Shown: positions 45,251 through 53,093 of the stretch, piece after piece
Layout of the letters: the number at the start of each line of letters is the position of its first letter
How positions within the stretch are numbered: position 1 is the first letter of the stretch
NCBI GenBank assembly: GCA_012972835.1
Contig: JABDHK010000042.1
Span: forward strand, 1-53,093
Source: Chlorobiaceae bacterium
GTDB taxonomy: Bacteria; Bacteroidota; Chlorobiia; Chlorobiales; Chlorobiaceae
Reading direction: 5' to 3'
DNA length: 53,093 nt
The notes under the pieces: generated by a model
Seen by the model: only the letters and a program-made list of their open reading frames with translations
Database searches by the model: none
What the model was told of the DNA's origin: nothing
Translations under genes and position numbers: made by a program

Positions 45251-45793
45251 TTACACCCTATTGCGAAAAACATTCACCATCTCAAACAATACAATGCCTG
45301 ATGCCACCGCTACATTGAGCGAATGTTTGGTGCCATACTGCGGAATCTCGAGCACCTCATCGCACCTGGCAAGCACATCATTGTCGAGACCGCCAACTTC
45401 ATTACCGACGACAAGACAGCATGGAAAACAAGCGGGATCAACCGCCGTATAAGGCTTGCTCCCTTCTGTAATCTCTAATCCGCATATCCTGCATCCCTCT
45501 CTCTTAACCACTTCAAGAGCCTCAAGCGGATCAGCATAATACTCCCATAGTACACTTTCTTCGGCTCCCAGCGCAGTTTTACTGATCTCTTTTCTTGGCG
45601 GTGTTGCCGTATAACCGGAAAGAATTATTTTTTCTATACCTGCAGCATCAGCAGTGCGAAACATTGATCCGACATTCCACATGCTTCGAATATTGTGCAG
45701 CATCAGAACAATTGGGTGTTTGGATGCTGTTGCATACTCTTCTGCGTTGAGCCTGTTCATCTCTGTGCCATGCAGTTTTTTGAAATCGAGCAT
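45251..45793 (-). CDS. SpoU-family RNA 2'-O-methyltransferase
   Basis: A 180-residue SPOUT protein. Motif 1 is N-I-R-S-M-W-N-V-G-S-M-F-R-T-A-D, motif 2 V-V-G-N-E-V-G-G-L and motif 3 I-P-Q-Y-G-T-K-H-S-L-N-V-A-V-A-S-G. It has no N-terminal RNA-binding extension, like short TrmL/TrmH relatives, so it likely methylates a tRNA or rRNA ribose. It is the second SpoU enzyme in the window but is clearly different from trmH at 1.5 kb. It starts 2 bases after the hisC stop, so it is probably co-transcribed. Confidence 0.86.
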   Translation of the reverse strand: MLDFKKLHGTEMNRLNAEEYATASKHPIVLMLHNIRSMWNVGSMFRTADAAGIEKIILSGYTATPPRKEISKTALGAEESVLWEYYADPLEALEVVKREGCRICGLEITEGSKPYTAVDPACFPCCLVVGNEVGGLDNDVLARCDEVLEIPQYGTKHSLNVAVASGIVLFEMVNVFRNRV

Positions 45794-45795
45794 CC

Positions 45796-46863
45796 TTACA
45801 ATGTCCTGAGTTTCTCAATGAGGCACTGATTTTCCTCAACAAGGCCAACATTGAATCTGAGACAGTTTTCCATTAAATGGTATCCGGAAACATTTCTCAC
45901 CAGAATACCTTCACTCTGAAGGCTCTGGAAAACAGCCCTTGCATCTCTGATCCTGATAATTAAAAAATTAGTATCACTCAGGAAGGGTTCAACTCCCTTT
46001 ATGGCAAGCAGTTCGTCATAGAGCTTGTCCCTCTCATGGAGAATATACGATACTGCGTCGGTAACCAGTGAATAATTCGCAAGTACATGTGTTAATGTTA
46101 TTTCTGCAAGCCTGCTGGAAGCAAAAGGAATTTTCGGTTTGGCCAGCTCAGCCATCAATGCAGGATTTGCAATGGCAAAACCAATCCTGATACCTGCAAG
46201 AGCAAGAGCTTTGGACATGGTGCGAAGGACAACAAGATTCGGGAGTCCATCAATCAGCTCAAGAACAGAACGCTGGCGGGAAAACTCAATGTAGGCCTCA
46301 TCAACCAGCACGATGGCATCGCAGGATTCTGCTATCAGACGAACAGAGTCAAAGGAGAGGGATTTTCCGGTGGGATTGTTCGGTGTTGAAAGAACGATAC
46401 AGTCCACCCGCTCGTCACGCGCAGCACGAAGAATCGCATCAATATCGAAATCAAGATCTGGAAGCATGGGCACACTGACAATCTGAGAGTGCAGAAGCAG
46501 TGCTATTTTTTCATAAAGCGAAAACGATGGGTCAGGAATAAGCACCTTTCGGCCCGGACCAAGTGATGCCAGAAAAATTGTATAGAGCATCTCGTTCGAT
46601 CCGTTGCTCATCATCACTGAATCAGGGGAAATTCCAAGAAAATCCGCATAGGCCTTCATGCCTCTGTAGGGAAGAATATCCGGATAGCGGTTCCATGGTT
46701 CTTTGATAAACTCCCGGATAATCTCCTCCTTGAGCCACATCGGAACATCAAAAGGACTTTCGTTCTGATTGAGCTTGATCTCAGCCTGTTGTCCGCCCTC
46801 AACCTTGTATGTAGCAATATTCTGCAGTGCAGGATTAAGAAGACGCTGTATATCGTTGTGCAT
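45796..46863 (-). CDS. hisC: histidinol-phosphate aminotransferase
   Basis: 355 residues, fold-type I PLP aminotransferase of HisC type. The PLP Lys lies in R-T-M-S-K-A-L-A-L-A-G-I-R-I-G-F; S-T-P-N-N-P-T-G and V-D-E-A-Y-I-E-F are the cofactor-contact motifs; the C-terminal R-F-N-V-G binds the substrate carboxylate or phosphate. It transfers the amino group from glutamate to imidazole-acetol phosphate in histidine synthesis. No other his genes adjoin it. A related aromatic aminotransferase role cannot be fully excluded. Confidence 0.88.
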   Translation of the reverse strand: MHNDIQRLLNPALQNIATYKVEGGQQAEIKLNQNESPFDVPMWLKEEIIREFIKEPWNRYPDILPYRGMKAYADFLGISPDSVMMSNGSNEMLYTIFLASLGPGRKVLIPDPSFSLYEKIALLLHSQIVSVPMLPDLDFDIDAILRAARDERVDCIVLSTPNNPTGKSLSFDSVRLIAESCDAIVLVDEAYIEFSRQRSVLELIDGLPNLVVLRTMSKALALAGIRIGFAIANPALMAELAKPKIPFASSRLAEITLTHVLANYSLVTDAVSYILHERDKLYDELLAIKGVEPFLSDTNFLIIRIRDARAVFQSLQSEGILVRNVSGYHLMENCLRFNVGLVEENQCLIEKLRTL

Positions 46864-46928
46864 GGTGTAACTGTGTTTGTACTGTAAATCTTAAAAACTT
46901 GAAGCATAAAGTGACAAGAGTTGTTGTC

Positions 46929-46959
46929 ATTGTGTAAAAAAGCATCTTTTTCACACAAT
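46929..46959. promoter_or_regulatory. 31-bp inverted repeat between hisC and the sigma-like gene
   Basis: ATTGTGT (46929-46935) and ACACAAT (46953-46959) pair perfectly; inside, AAAAA faces TTTTT across a 5-base loop, with one A-C mismatch. It lies centrally in the 177-base divergent region, about 65 bases from the hisC start and 80 from the sigma-like start. It could be an operator for both genes. Confidence 0.4.
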
Positions 46960-47040
46960 TCATGAAAATAATCTGGACAATCCCTATTTTTATTTATACA
47001 TTAAATCAGGATTAAATTTATCCAATATAAAGGAGCAATC

Positions 47041-47463
47041 ATGACACGGATAAAAAAAACACCTCTTGATCTTCTTGACGATATATATAGCCTTGCTTAC
47101 TGGATGACCGGAACTGAGGGTGCATCTCATGACTTGGTAAACAAAACCTATCTCTACGCCAATACCATGACGCGGGAGGAGGATTTAATCAAAACATTGA
47201 GACGATGTTATGTTGACCAGTTTGGACAGCACACTGATTTCTGCATCGGGCGAAAAAATTGCAACAGCAATCTTCAGCTTGTTGAATCGCTGAAACAATG
47301 GGCGGCCGATATCAAGCTCTCTGTTCTTTTACAGGAGATATCCGGTCTGAAACACCGTCAGATCTCTGAGATAGTAGGAAAACCTGTTGAAACAGTAAGA
47401 TTGTGGCTTTACTGGGGCAGAAAACTTCTGGCTAACGACGGTCAGCTTCAAGCTTCAGCCTGA
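47041..47463 (+). CDS. orphan sigma70-family-like protein (degenerate, region 4 retained)
   Basis: A 140-residue protein with a strong AAAGGAGC site 5-6 bases before the ATG. Residues 1-45 resemble the region 2 helices of ECF sigma factors only faintly (L-L-D-D-I-Y-S-L-A-Y-W-M-T-G). Residues about 90-135 fit a region 4 helix-turn-helix: L-L-Q-E-I-S-G-L-K-H-R-Q-I-S-E-I-V-G-K-P-V-E-T-V-R-L-W-L-Y-W-G-R-K-L-L. It is shorter than usual ECF factors and has no anti-sigma gene beside it. It may be an ECF sigma or a DNA-binding derivative. Followed by a good terminator. Confidence 0.65.
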   Translation: MTRIKKTPLDLLDDIYSLAYWMTGTEGASHDLVNKTYLYANTMTREEDLIKTLRRCYVDQFGQHTDFCIGRKNCNSNLQLVESLKQWAADIKLSVLLQEISGLKHRQISEIVGKPVETVRLWLYWGRKLLANDGQLQASA

Positions 47464-47477
47464 ATCTCTTTTCACAG

Positions 47478-47512
47478 AAAGGCCGCTTAAATGTAAAGCG
47501 GCCTTTTGTTTT
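47478..47512 (+). terminator. intrinsic terminator after the sigma-like gene
   Basis: An 11-bp stem AAAGGCCGCTT / AAGCGGCCTTT with a 7-base loop, followed by a T-rich run TTTTGTTTTT. It begins 14 bases after the stop codon and is the most canonical terminator in the window. Confidence 0.9.
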
Positions 47513-47572
47513 TATGGTGGCCTCTTTATATTCGACTTACCTTTGCATTAATCATACTCTATCTTTTTTTCC

Positions 47573-48571
47573 ATGATCATTATAACCGGCGGTGCAGGAT
47601 TTATCGGCAGCGCCATGCTCTGGGAGCTTAACCGTAATGGTGAGGAGCGCATCATTGTGGTTGACGATCTTGGGTCGACCACAACAGGAAAATGGCGCAA
47701 TCTTTCCGGTCTTCATTTTACAGACTTAATACCAATAGATCTTCTTCCCGATCTCCTCGACAGAAATGCACTCAAGGATATTTCAGCCATTATCCACATG
47801 GGTGCGAACAGTTCGACCACGGAAACTGACGCTGACCACCTGTTGAACAATAATTTCGGTTACTCAAAAAAAATTGCATCGTTCTGCATGGCTCATGATG
47901 TGCGGCTTCTTTATGCGTCAAGTGCCGCAACATACGGTGACGGATCAAACGGGTATGACGACAGCATTCAGGGAGTTGAAGGTCTGCGCCCCCTTAATAT
48001 GTATGGTTACTCCAAGCAACTGTTTGACTGCTGGGCAATCAAGCAAAAGATTCTGGACAAAGCTGCTGGTCTGAAATTTTTCAACGTTTACGGGCCAAAC
48101 GAGTATCACAAAGGAGATATGAGCAGCGTGGTCTATAAGGCATTCAATCAGATCGGCGAAAAAGGATCACTGAATCTCTTTACGTCGCATCGACCAGAGT
48201 ACCGTGATGGGGAACAGTTGAGGGATTTTATCTATGTCCGGGACTGCACCAGAATTATGGCATGGATGCTTGAAAACCCTTCAGTGGCAGGACTTTTCAA
48301 TGTCGGCACAGGAACAGCAAGAAGCTTTAAAGACCTTGCCAAGGCAACCTTCTCTGCTTTAGGCCGGGAGCCAGTTATCAACTATATTCCCATGCCCGAA
48401 AGCTTACGCGACAAATATCAGTATTACACCTGCGCGGAGATCGCCAAACTTCGTGCGGCAGGATTCAGCGAGGCTTTCACCTCACTTGAGGATGGCATAA
48501 AAGAGTATGTGCAACAATACCTCTCCTCCAGTAACCCCTATCTTGACAGCCGGAAAAGCCCTATTTCATGA
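47573..48571 (+). CDS. hldD: ADP-L-glycero-D-manno-heptose-6-epimerase
   Basis: 332 residues, extended SDR epimerase. The NADP-binding G-G-A-G-F-I-G-S opens the protein; the catalytic Y-x-x-x-K lies in M-Y-G-Y-S-K, with S-S-A-A-T-Y-G before it. H-M-G-A-N-S-S-T-T-E-T and F-F-N-V-Y-G-P-N-E-Y-H-K-G-D-M are HldD-specific. It converts ADP-D,D-heptose to ADP-L,D-heptose for the lipopolysaccharide inner core in the cytoplasm. The last 10 residues are variable. Confidence 0.92.
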   Translation: MIIITGGAGFIGSAMLWELNRNGEERIIVVDDLGSTTTGKWRNLSGLHFTDLIPIDLLPDLLDRNALKDISAIIHMGANSSTTETDADHLLNNNFGYSKKIASFCMAHDVRLLYASSAATYGDGSNGYDDSIQGVEGLRPLNMYGYSKQLFDCWAIKQKILDKAAGLKFFNVYGPNEYHKGDMSSVVYKAFNQIGEKGSLNLFTSHRPEYRDGEQLRDFIYVRDCTRIMAWMLENPSVAGLFNVGTGTARSFKDLAKATFSALGREPVINYIPMPESLRDKYQYYTCAEIAKLRAAGFSEAFTSLEDGIKEYVQQYLSSSNPYLDSRKSPIS

Positions 48572-48766
48572 CAAAATACTCATCTGTTTCCCAGATTCCG
48601 CAGCGACCGGTCAAGCCGCCAGACAATCAAAGTATCCCCATTCTTCAACTTATTCACACAAGCACTCAAACCAGGCTGCTCAGCCTTTGAGTCACTTGCC
48701 TGGCCAATGAAAATATGCTGCTTTTTACAGAAGTCGTCACTTCATCGAAAGTAGAGGGAATCACAA
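48572..48766. other. intergenic region with weak structure
   Basis: No convincing gene. It contains an interrupted inverted repeat (CCAGGC near 48671 and GCCTGG near 48698). A 37-codon frame from ATG 48715 to 48828 overlaps the next candidate ORF in another frame; its composition is protein-like but unsupported. Confidence 0.3.
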
Positions 48767-48964
48767 ATGCGGAGACAATTCTCAAAAAATGGTATAAATC
48801 AGACGGGTCAGGTCATCCTCGAACCTGAACACTGGAGAGAGAGGCTGCAGGCTGGCACTCCGGGAGCCAGGGAGCTGCTGCAATCAGCCAGAGAGGGAGT
48901 ACTTGATATCTACCCATTCTCTCTCCCCGTTCCTCTCTTCCCTGCAACAGGCAACATCTTGTAG
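48767..48964 (+). CDS. small hypothetical protein (uncertain)
   Basis: A 65-codon frame preceded by GAGGGA about 8 bases before the ATG. The central part (V-I-L-E-P-E-H-W-R-E-R-L ... G-V-L-D-I-Y-P) looks helical and protein-like. The last 18 residues lie antisense to the end of the convergent hydrophobic gene, and both cannot be strongly constrained there. I recognise no family. Confidence 0.3.
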   Translation: MRRQFSKNGINQTGQVILEPEHWRERLQAGTPGARELLQSAREGVLDIYPFSLPVPLFPATGNIL

Positions 48965-49182
48965 AGCACATCACCAGATGATTTAATCAGCTCCTTGCCT
49001 TTCGGGCCAAGTGCCAGCGTTGCAGCCAAAACCCCTATACCACCTACTGCAATACCGTGTACCGCGTGCAGAACCAACGGAAGAGCTAAAGGAATCGCAA
49101 GCACAGGAACCAGCTTGACTATTCCAGGAATACCCGGTTGAGCTGTCGGCTTTATTTGTACAACTGCACTCTCTTCCGTCAT
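48910..49182 (-). CDS. small hydrophobic protein of unknown function
   Basis: 90 residues. After about 20 polar, Pro-rich residues comes a long hydrophobic stretch (about 20-58) rich in Ala, Leu, Val and Gly, including H-G-I-A-V-G-G-I-G-V-L-A-A-T-L-A, probably one or two membrane segments. A basic tail follows (G-P-K-G-K-E-L-I-K ... G-K-R-G-T-G-R). I recognise no family and do not assign it to chlorosome or other complexes. No Shine-Dalgarno precedes the ATG. Codon composition is coherent over its length, favouring a real gene. Confidence 0.5.
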   Translation of the reverse strand: MTEESAVVQIKPTAQPGIPGIVKLVPVLAIPLALPLVLHAVHGIAVGGIGVLAATLALGPKGKELIKSSGDVLYKMLPVAGKRGTGRENG

Positions 49183-49493
49183 GGCTGTTTTGACTAATTG
49201 ATTTATAAAAAAAACACCAAGCTCTGAGATTGCAGAAAGGTGCTCTATCTGTCTTTTTGCGGAGCAATGTTTTAAAAACTTACGTTATTTCGCCCAAATA
49301 TGCTAATCTCCTCCTCCATCCATCTGTCACCCTGATCGTACGTAAAGTCTCTCTGAGGGGATTGCAATCCTGTTAACTTCTTTCCAACTCTTGTAAGGGA
49401 ATTTCGGAATATCGATATTGCTTTGCCGCCATGTACCAGAAAGGCAGAAAGTAAGCACACCAATTTCAGAAACCGAAAAGCATGTTGTAAGCC
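49183..49493. other. intergenic region, no gene seen
   Basis: About 310 bases between the hydrophobic protein and the DUF2141 gene. Short frames exist but none has credible composition. The only structure is a 12-bp palindrome GGATTGCAATCC at 49359-49370. Confidence 0.35.
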
Positions 49494-49982
49494 ATGAAAA
49501 AACTCCTCGCACTTGTTGTTATGCTCTTTTTTACCGCAACCATACCACTTCTGGCCGAAAACGCCCCTCAATCAACTGTCGATCCTACCCAGACCGGCAG
49601 TATTATCGTACATATCAAAGATCTGAGAAACCTTGAGGGCATGCTTGGTGTTTCACTCTATGCATCGAAAAAAGGATTTCCCGATACACCTGAAATCTCT
49701 TATTCCACACTTATTAAAAAAATCACCCGCACTGAGGATACCGTTGTCTTTGAAAAAATTCCCTACGGCACCTATGCCATCAGCGTTTTGCACGATGAAA
49801 ACAGCAATGGAAAAATGGATAAAAACTGGCTCGGCATGCCCAAAGAGGGATGTGGCATATCTACTAATCCCAAAATCGGCATGGGCGGACCTAAATTCAA
49901 CGACTCTGTTTTTACACTCAACGCCAAACAGATGGAACTGACCATAGGAATGAGATATTTATTCAAGAGTAAGAACCCTTAA
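49494..49982 (+). CDS. secreted DUF2141 protein
   Basis: 162 residues with a signal peptide (M-K-K-L-L then hydrophobic to P-L-L-A-E). The mature domain fits DUF2141: I-V-H-I-K-D-L-R-N-x-E-G-x-L-G-V-S-L-Y near its start, then I-P-Y-G-T-Y-A-I-S-V-L-H-D-E-N-S-N-G-K-M-D (an EF-hand-like acidic loop) and G-M-P-K-E-G. These are periplasmic beta-sandwich proteins of unknown role. It is 12 bases before the DinB-like gene, so likely co-transcribed. Confidence 0.82.
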   Translation: MKKLLALVVMLFFTATIPLLAENAPQSTVDPTQTGSIIVHIKDLRNLEGMLGVSLYASKKGFPDTPEISYSTLIKKITRTEDTVVFEKIPYGTYAISVLHDENSNGKMDKNWLGMPKEGCGISTNPKIGMGGPKFNDSVFTLNAKQMELTIGMRYLFKSKNP

Positions 49983-49994
49983 AAAAAATCTACC

Positions 49995-50519
49995 ATGAAC
50001 TGGCACGAACTTTTACAGCAGCAAATCAATGACGGTTACAAGGTAGCCGAGCGCCTTGTACATTTTCTCAACGAAAACGATCTGTCATGGAAACCATCGG
50101 AAACCAATAACTGGATGACAACAGGACAATTGCTTTTTCACCTTGGCCAGTCGTGCGGTATGCCTATAAAAGGCTTTACTACCGGTCAGTGGGAAATACC
50201 TGCACACAGTGATATGAATGACAAAAAAGCTGAAAAAACGCCTCCTCCAGCCGAAAAATTACAAACTGTCACTACACTTGACGAGGCACTGACACTGCTT
50301 GCAACCAATAAAAAAATTGCACTTGACTCTATCGCCTTGTGCAGCGAGGAAGATCTCGCCTCTAAAGAGGTTTCAGCACCATGGGATCCAACTCCAGTAC
50401 TCCTTGGAAAACGCCTGTTGCAGATGATTGACCATTTTAACCAGCACAAAGCACAACTCTTCTACTACCTGAAACTGCAAGGGAAACCAGTCAACACCAT
50501 GCATCTCTACGGCAAATAG
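49995..50519 (+). CDS. DinB-family protein
   Basis: 174 residues with the DinB/YfiT four-helix fold pattern. Likely metal-binding His residues are in L-L-F-H-L-G-Q-S and M-I-D-H-F-N-Q-H-K-A-Q. The family includes metal-dependent thiol transferases and stress-induced proteins; the substrate here is unknown. No signal peptide. A perfect-stem hairpin follows the stop closely. Confidence 0.75.
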   Translation: MNWHELLQQQINDGYKVAERLVHFLNENDLSWKPSETNNWMTTGQLLFHLGQSCGMPIKGFTTGQWEIPAHSDMNDKKAEKTPPPAEKLQTVTTLDEALTLLATNKKIALDSIALCSEEDLASKEVSAPWDPTPVLLGKRLLQMIDHFNQHKAQLFYYLKLQGKPVNTMHLYGK

Positions 50520-50528
50520 AGTTGCTCC

Positions 50529-50558
50529 ATCCACAGAGAGGTAACGCTCTCTGTGGAT
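50529..50558 (+). terminator. hairpin terminator after the DinB-like gene
   Basis: ATCCACAGAGAG and CTCTCTGTGGAT form a perfect 12-bp stem around GTAACG, starting 9 bases after the stop. The following sequence (ATCTTATTTCC) is only moderately T-rich, so efficiency is uncertain. Confidence 0.65.
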
Positions 50559-50660
50559 ATCTTATTTCCTACCATAATGTAGAGCAGTAACCATCTTCCC
50601 ACCAATTTGTGCTTATTCTTATCAATTTCTCCCGAATCACAACAAGATCTAATACGTTAT

Positions 50661-50713
50661 AATAAGATAACTTAAAATAAGATAAAAATTATCGGCATAG
50701 TTATTGCTATGAT
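50661..50713 (+). promoter_or_regulatory. direct repeats and -10-like box upstream of the repeat protein
   Basis: AATAAGATAA occurs at 50661-50670 and again at 50676-50685, 15 bases apart. TATGAT at 50708-50713 resembles a -10 box, but no good -35 lies 17 bases upstream, which would suit an activator-dependent promoter. The ATG at 50758 would be about 38 bases from the transcription start. Confidence 0.25.
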
Positions 50714-50757
50714 ATATGTGGAAAGGTTTATACACCACAGCACTAAACGCAATAATC

Positions 50758-51687
50758 ATGACTACCTTCAGCACACCATACGGGGATTTATCAGGAGTAG
50801 AGTTCCGCACCCTCTTTTCGAATGGCAAGACAGATGGGTGTCTTGTTACCGAACCAAACAGCCTGCAAACTCCATACGGCACTCTTGTGCCCCAATACGA
50901 AGCCGAAGATATGGGAAGACGCTCGGTAAAGCCAATGTATTTCCACAAGGATGGCTCAATAAAGTCCATCGCCCTGCAATCACAAACCGCCCTTCAAACA
51001 CCCGTCGGCACCATCCCTGCTGAGCTGGTAACTTTTCATAAAAGCGGCAGCATCAAAAGAATATTTTCGCTCGACGGCAAGCTGAGCGGCTTCTGGTCAT
51101 GGAAAAACGAATTTGCCCTTGCTGAAGATATTACCTTCAACTCTCCGGTAGGTCCTCTTACGGCAAAGCTGATTGGTTTGCAGTTCTACGAAAGCGGTGC
51201 ACTGAAAAGCATAACCCTATGGCCAGGTCAGACACTCACGGTAACAACCCCAATGGGAGAGATCACTGTGCGCAAAGGCCTTGCCTTCTACGAATCAGGT
51301 GCAATCCGTTCGTTCGAACCACAGAAAAAAATTGACATCTCAACCCCTATAGGCGTCATAACCTCATGGGATAACGAGCCGAACGGGATACATGGCGACA
51401 TCAACTCTGTACAGCTCTCAGAAGATGGAAGCATTGAGGCGCTCAGTACCGTTGACCACGCTGTGCACGTTTCAGTAAAGAATGACACGGAACTCTTCCA
51501 TCCCGGAGTAAAAAACAACGTCTGCGGTGATGAACGAAAAGTAAGTATTCCCATGAAAGTTCGGTTCGAAAAGAAACGGGTCATTTTTCACGACAACCCG
51601 AAATTCACCTTCGACCTCGAACACACCAAGTTTGAAATAAGAAAAATGAATACCGCAACAAAAGAGCCAGCGTTTTCATGCTCGTAA
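50758..51687 (+). CDS. uncharacterised alternating-repeat protein (T-P-x-G / F-Y-x-S-G)
   Basis: About 309 residues, no signal peptide or membrane helix. Two short motifs alternate about six times: (S/T)-(T/S)-P-x-G-x-(I/L), as in Q-T-P-Y-G-T-L and T-T-P-M-G-E-I, and F-(Y/H)-(E/K)-S-G-(S/A)-(I/L)-(K/R)-S. The second resembles the Y-x-x-G-x-x-(K/R) turns of MORN/YwqK repeats. The fold is probably an extended beta structure. I recognise no named family. I prefer the ATG at 50758 because the repeat starts right after it; the ATG at 50716 lies too close to the -10-like box. Its 3' end overlaps the convergent flavoprotein by 12 bases. Confidence 0.7.
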   Translation: MTTFSTPYGDLSGVEFRTLFSNGKTDGCLVTEPNSLQTPYGTLVPQYEAEDMGRRSVKPMYFHKDGSIKSIALQSQTALQTPVGTIPAELVTFHKSGSIKRIFSLDGKLSGFWSWKNEFALAEDITFNSPVGPLTAKLIGLQFYESGALKSITLWPGQTLTVTTPMGEITVRKGLAFYESGAIRSFEPQKKIDISTPIGVITSWDNEPNGIHGDINSVQLSEDGSIEALSTVDHAVHVSVKNDTELFHPGVKNNVCGDERKVSIPMKVRFEKKRVIFHDNPKFTFDLEHTKFEIRKMNTATKEPAFSCS

Positions 51688-53022
51688 AAATAGTGCTGAG
51701 CACTTTTTAACAGCGTTGGTGCCGGCTGTCCAGCCGGTGGAAAATGCGGCTTGCAGGTTATAACCGCCTATTTCACCGGCATAGTCGAGGACTTCACCAC
51801 ATAAAAAGAGCTTCGGTACAACTCTTGATTCCATGGTTTTGGGGTTTACCTCTCCAAGCGCAACCCCACCAGCAGAAACCTCGCCCTGATCAAGCTGTAC
51901 GTCACGAACAGTGCCAAGCGGAAACCGTTTCAGCACGGCAACCAGTGACTGCCTCAGCTCCTTATGAAGTGTGCTCCAGGTTATGTCGATTTCAAGAAGC
52001 GAATGGCGAATAATAAAAGGGACAAGAGCGGTGGGAATAGTTCCATGCGGCGCCTCGCTGAATGCACCCTTGAAGGGAGCCATGGGGCATATCTGCAGGA
52101 ACTTTCGCACCATCTGGGCACCATATTTCCGTGCATGCAGAAGAAGCAGCTTATCAAGTTCAGCAGGTGTATGTTCAGGAAAGAGATCAGCAAAAAGCTG
52201 GGCACCACCAAACTCACGGCAGAGCTCCGCGATATCACGCGAAAGCGACAGTGCAGCAGGACCACTGAAACCACGATGTGTAAAGAGCAGGTCACCGCGC
52301 CGCTCAATAGTTTTGCCGCCAGCAGAAGCAACAAGCCCTGCCGAACGAAGCGATACACCTGAAAGAGAGGCGGGAGGAGCCTTGAGGGTAAAAAGAGGCG
52401 CCAAAGCTGCCGAAGGCTCTTTGATGGAGTGACCCAGCTTTCGGGCAATCACAAGACCGTCACCTGTGGTGCCTGTTTTTGAATAGGAGACGCCCCCTGT
52501 AGCCAGAATAACAACATCCACAGTCAAGGGTTCAGCGTAGGTAGTAATCAGAAACCTGCCCCCCTTTGGCTCAACACTTTTTACCCTGCTGGAAAAAAGA
52601 AGCTGAACCGACAACTCCTTCAGCAACTCCTCAAACGCCATGGCCACGGAAGATGCATCTCCGCTTAAAGGAAAGAGCTTCCCGTCGGCCCTTGCCTCAG
52701 TCTCCACTCCCCGGGAATGCAGGAGCTCAAGAAGGTCACTGCTTGAAAACCCGTAAAGAGCATTGCGCAAAAAACGCCGTTCATTGGTGCGAAGAAAGCC
52801 CTGCTCAAGCATCTCTGCCGGAGTGCCCTGATGGGTTACATTACACTTCCCTCCCCCCGATATCCCGATTTTCGTTCCAAGCCGGGAATTACGCTCCAAA
52901 AGCGTTATGGAAAAATCCATACATGAAAGTTCCGCCACCCGCCGCGCCGCAATTGCTGCCAGCATCCCTGCCGCCCCTCCACCAATAATAACCAATAGGG
53001 GACATCCTATATTGACATTCAC
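51676..53022 (-). CDS. HI0933/BaiN-family FAD-dependent oxidoreductase
   Basis: A 448-residue flavoprotein. The N-terminal FAD-binding motif is V-I-I-G-G-G-A-A-G-M-L-A-A, followed by the family signature L-G-x-K-I-G-I-S-G-G-G-K-C-N-V-T. Near the C-terminus L-F-L-C-G-E-V-L-D-Y-A-G-E-I-G-G-Y-N-L-Q-A-A-F-S-T-G is also diagnostic. Members include BaiN, implicated in bile-acid metabolism in gut bacteria, but most are of unknown substrate, so only an FAD oxidoreductase role is claimed. The frame is complete in the window; about 70 bases lie beyond its start to the window edge. Confidence 0.88.
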   Translation of the reverse strand: MNVNIGCPLLVIIGGGAAGMLAAIAARRVAELSCMDFSITLLERNSRLGTKIGISGGGKCNVTHQGTPAEMLEQGFLRTNERRFLRNALYGFSSSDLLELLHSRGVETEARADGKLFPLSGDASSVAMAFEELLKELSVQLLFSSRVKSVEPKGGRFLITTYAEPLTVDVVILATGGVSYSKTGTTGDGLVIARKLGHSIKEPSAALAPLFTLKAPPASLSGVSLRSAGLVASAGGKTIERRGDLLFTHRGFSGPAALSLSRDIAELCREFGGAQLFADLFPEHTPAELDKLLLLHARKYGAQMVRKFLQICPMAPFKGAFSEAPHGTIPTALVPFIIRHSLLEIDITWSTLHKELRQSLVAVLKRFPLGTVRDVQLDQGEVSAGGVALGEVNPKTMESRVVPKLFLCGEVLDYAGEIGGYNLQAAFSTGWTAGTNAVKKCSALFLRA

Positions 53023-53093
53023 AAATCTTATTTTTTAACTGTTCGAAAATAAGCCTCCCTGCGTTTTTAAACGCTAAAAAAAACAGGGCGGGT

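Noticed and set aside
48715-48828. 37-codon ORF after hldD
   Set aside because: Protein-like but short, without RBS, and overlapping another candidate frame; kept only as a note in the region entry.

Overview
The window looks like chromosomal DNA of a green sulfur bacterium (Chlorobiaceae, Chlorobium/Pelodictyon type). This is inferred from gene content: a Lys-type divergent membrane H+-pyrophosphatase like the one described for Chlorobium limicola, a pyruvate carboxylase B subunit next to a class I fumarase (both useful to a reductive-TCA autotroph), TPR/Sel1 repeat proteins, and short GSB-like tandem repeats. No rRNA, tRNA, CRISPR array or complete insertion sequence was seen. I ran no database search; family names come from motifs read in the translations.

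Layout. 1-140: 3' end of an ISAzo13-type transposase. 0.4-10.2 kb: metallophosphoesterase, trmH-nudix pair, trxB, trxA, dnaE, and a GH65 sugar phosphorylase. 10.5-22.5 kb: a zinc-ribbon/leucine-rich-repeat protein, pycB, fumarase, a universal stress protein, an APH-P-loop fusion, a ferritin-like/VIT1 iron transporter, htpG, a short NeuB-like synthase with a KdsC-like phosphatase, and inorganic pyrophosphatase. 22.8-26.9 kb: prfC and an NtrB/NtrC-type two-component pair.

26.9-37.4 kb is the most distinctive part. Two broken genes (a truncated membrane protein with an intact ribosome binding site, and a vapC remnant) are followed by a copper/silver resistance block: cusC-cusB-cusA, a convergent Met-rich periplasmic protein, a cupredoxin, an internally duplicated DUF305 protein and copA, whose start overlaps the DUF305 stop. 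The two control regions of this block share a 14-bp motif and weak -24/-12-like elements. A 9-bp minisatellite lies in front of the DUF305 gene and a remnant of it follows copA. Together the genes would pump Cu(I) from cytoplasm to periplasm (CopA), buffer it there (Met-rich protein, cupredoxin, DUF305) and expel it across the outer membrane (CusCBA).

37.4-53.1 kb: a TPR-Sel1-CAP envelope operon, hppA, pth, an alpha/beta hydrolase, a SpoU methyltransferase with hisC, an orphan sigma-like protein, hldD, small hypothetical genes, DUF2141 and DinB proteins, an unrecognised repeat protein and an HI0933-type flavoprotein. Strong Shine-Dalgarno sequences are uncommon here, so several starts were chosen by family alignment and remain uncertain.
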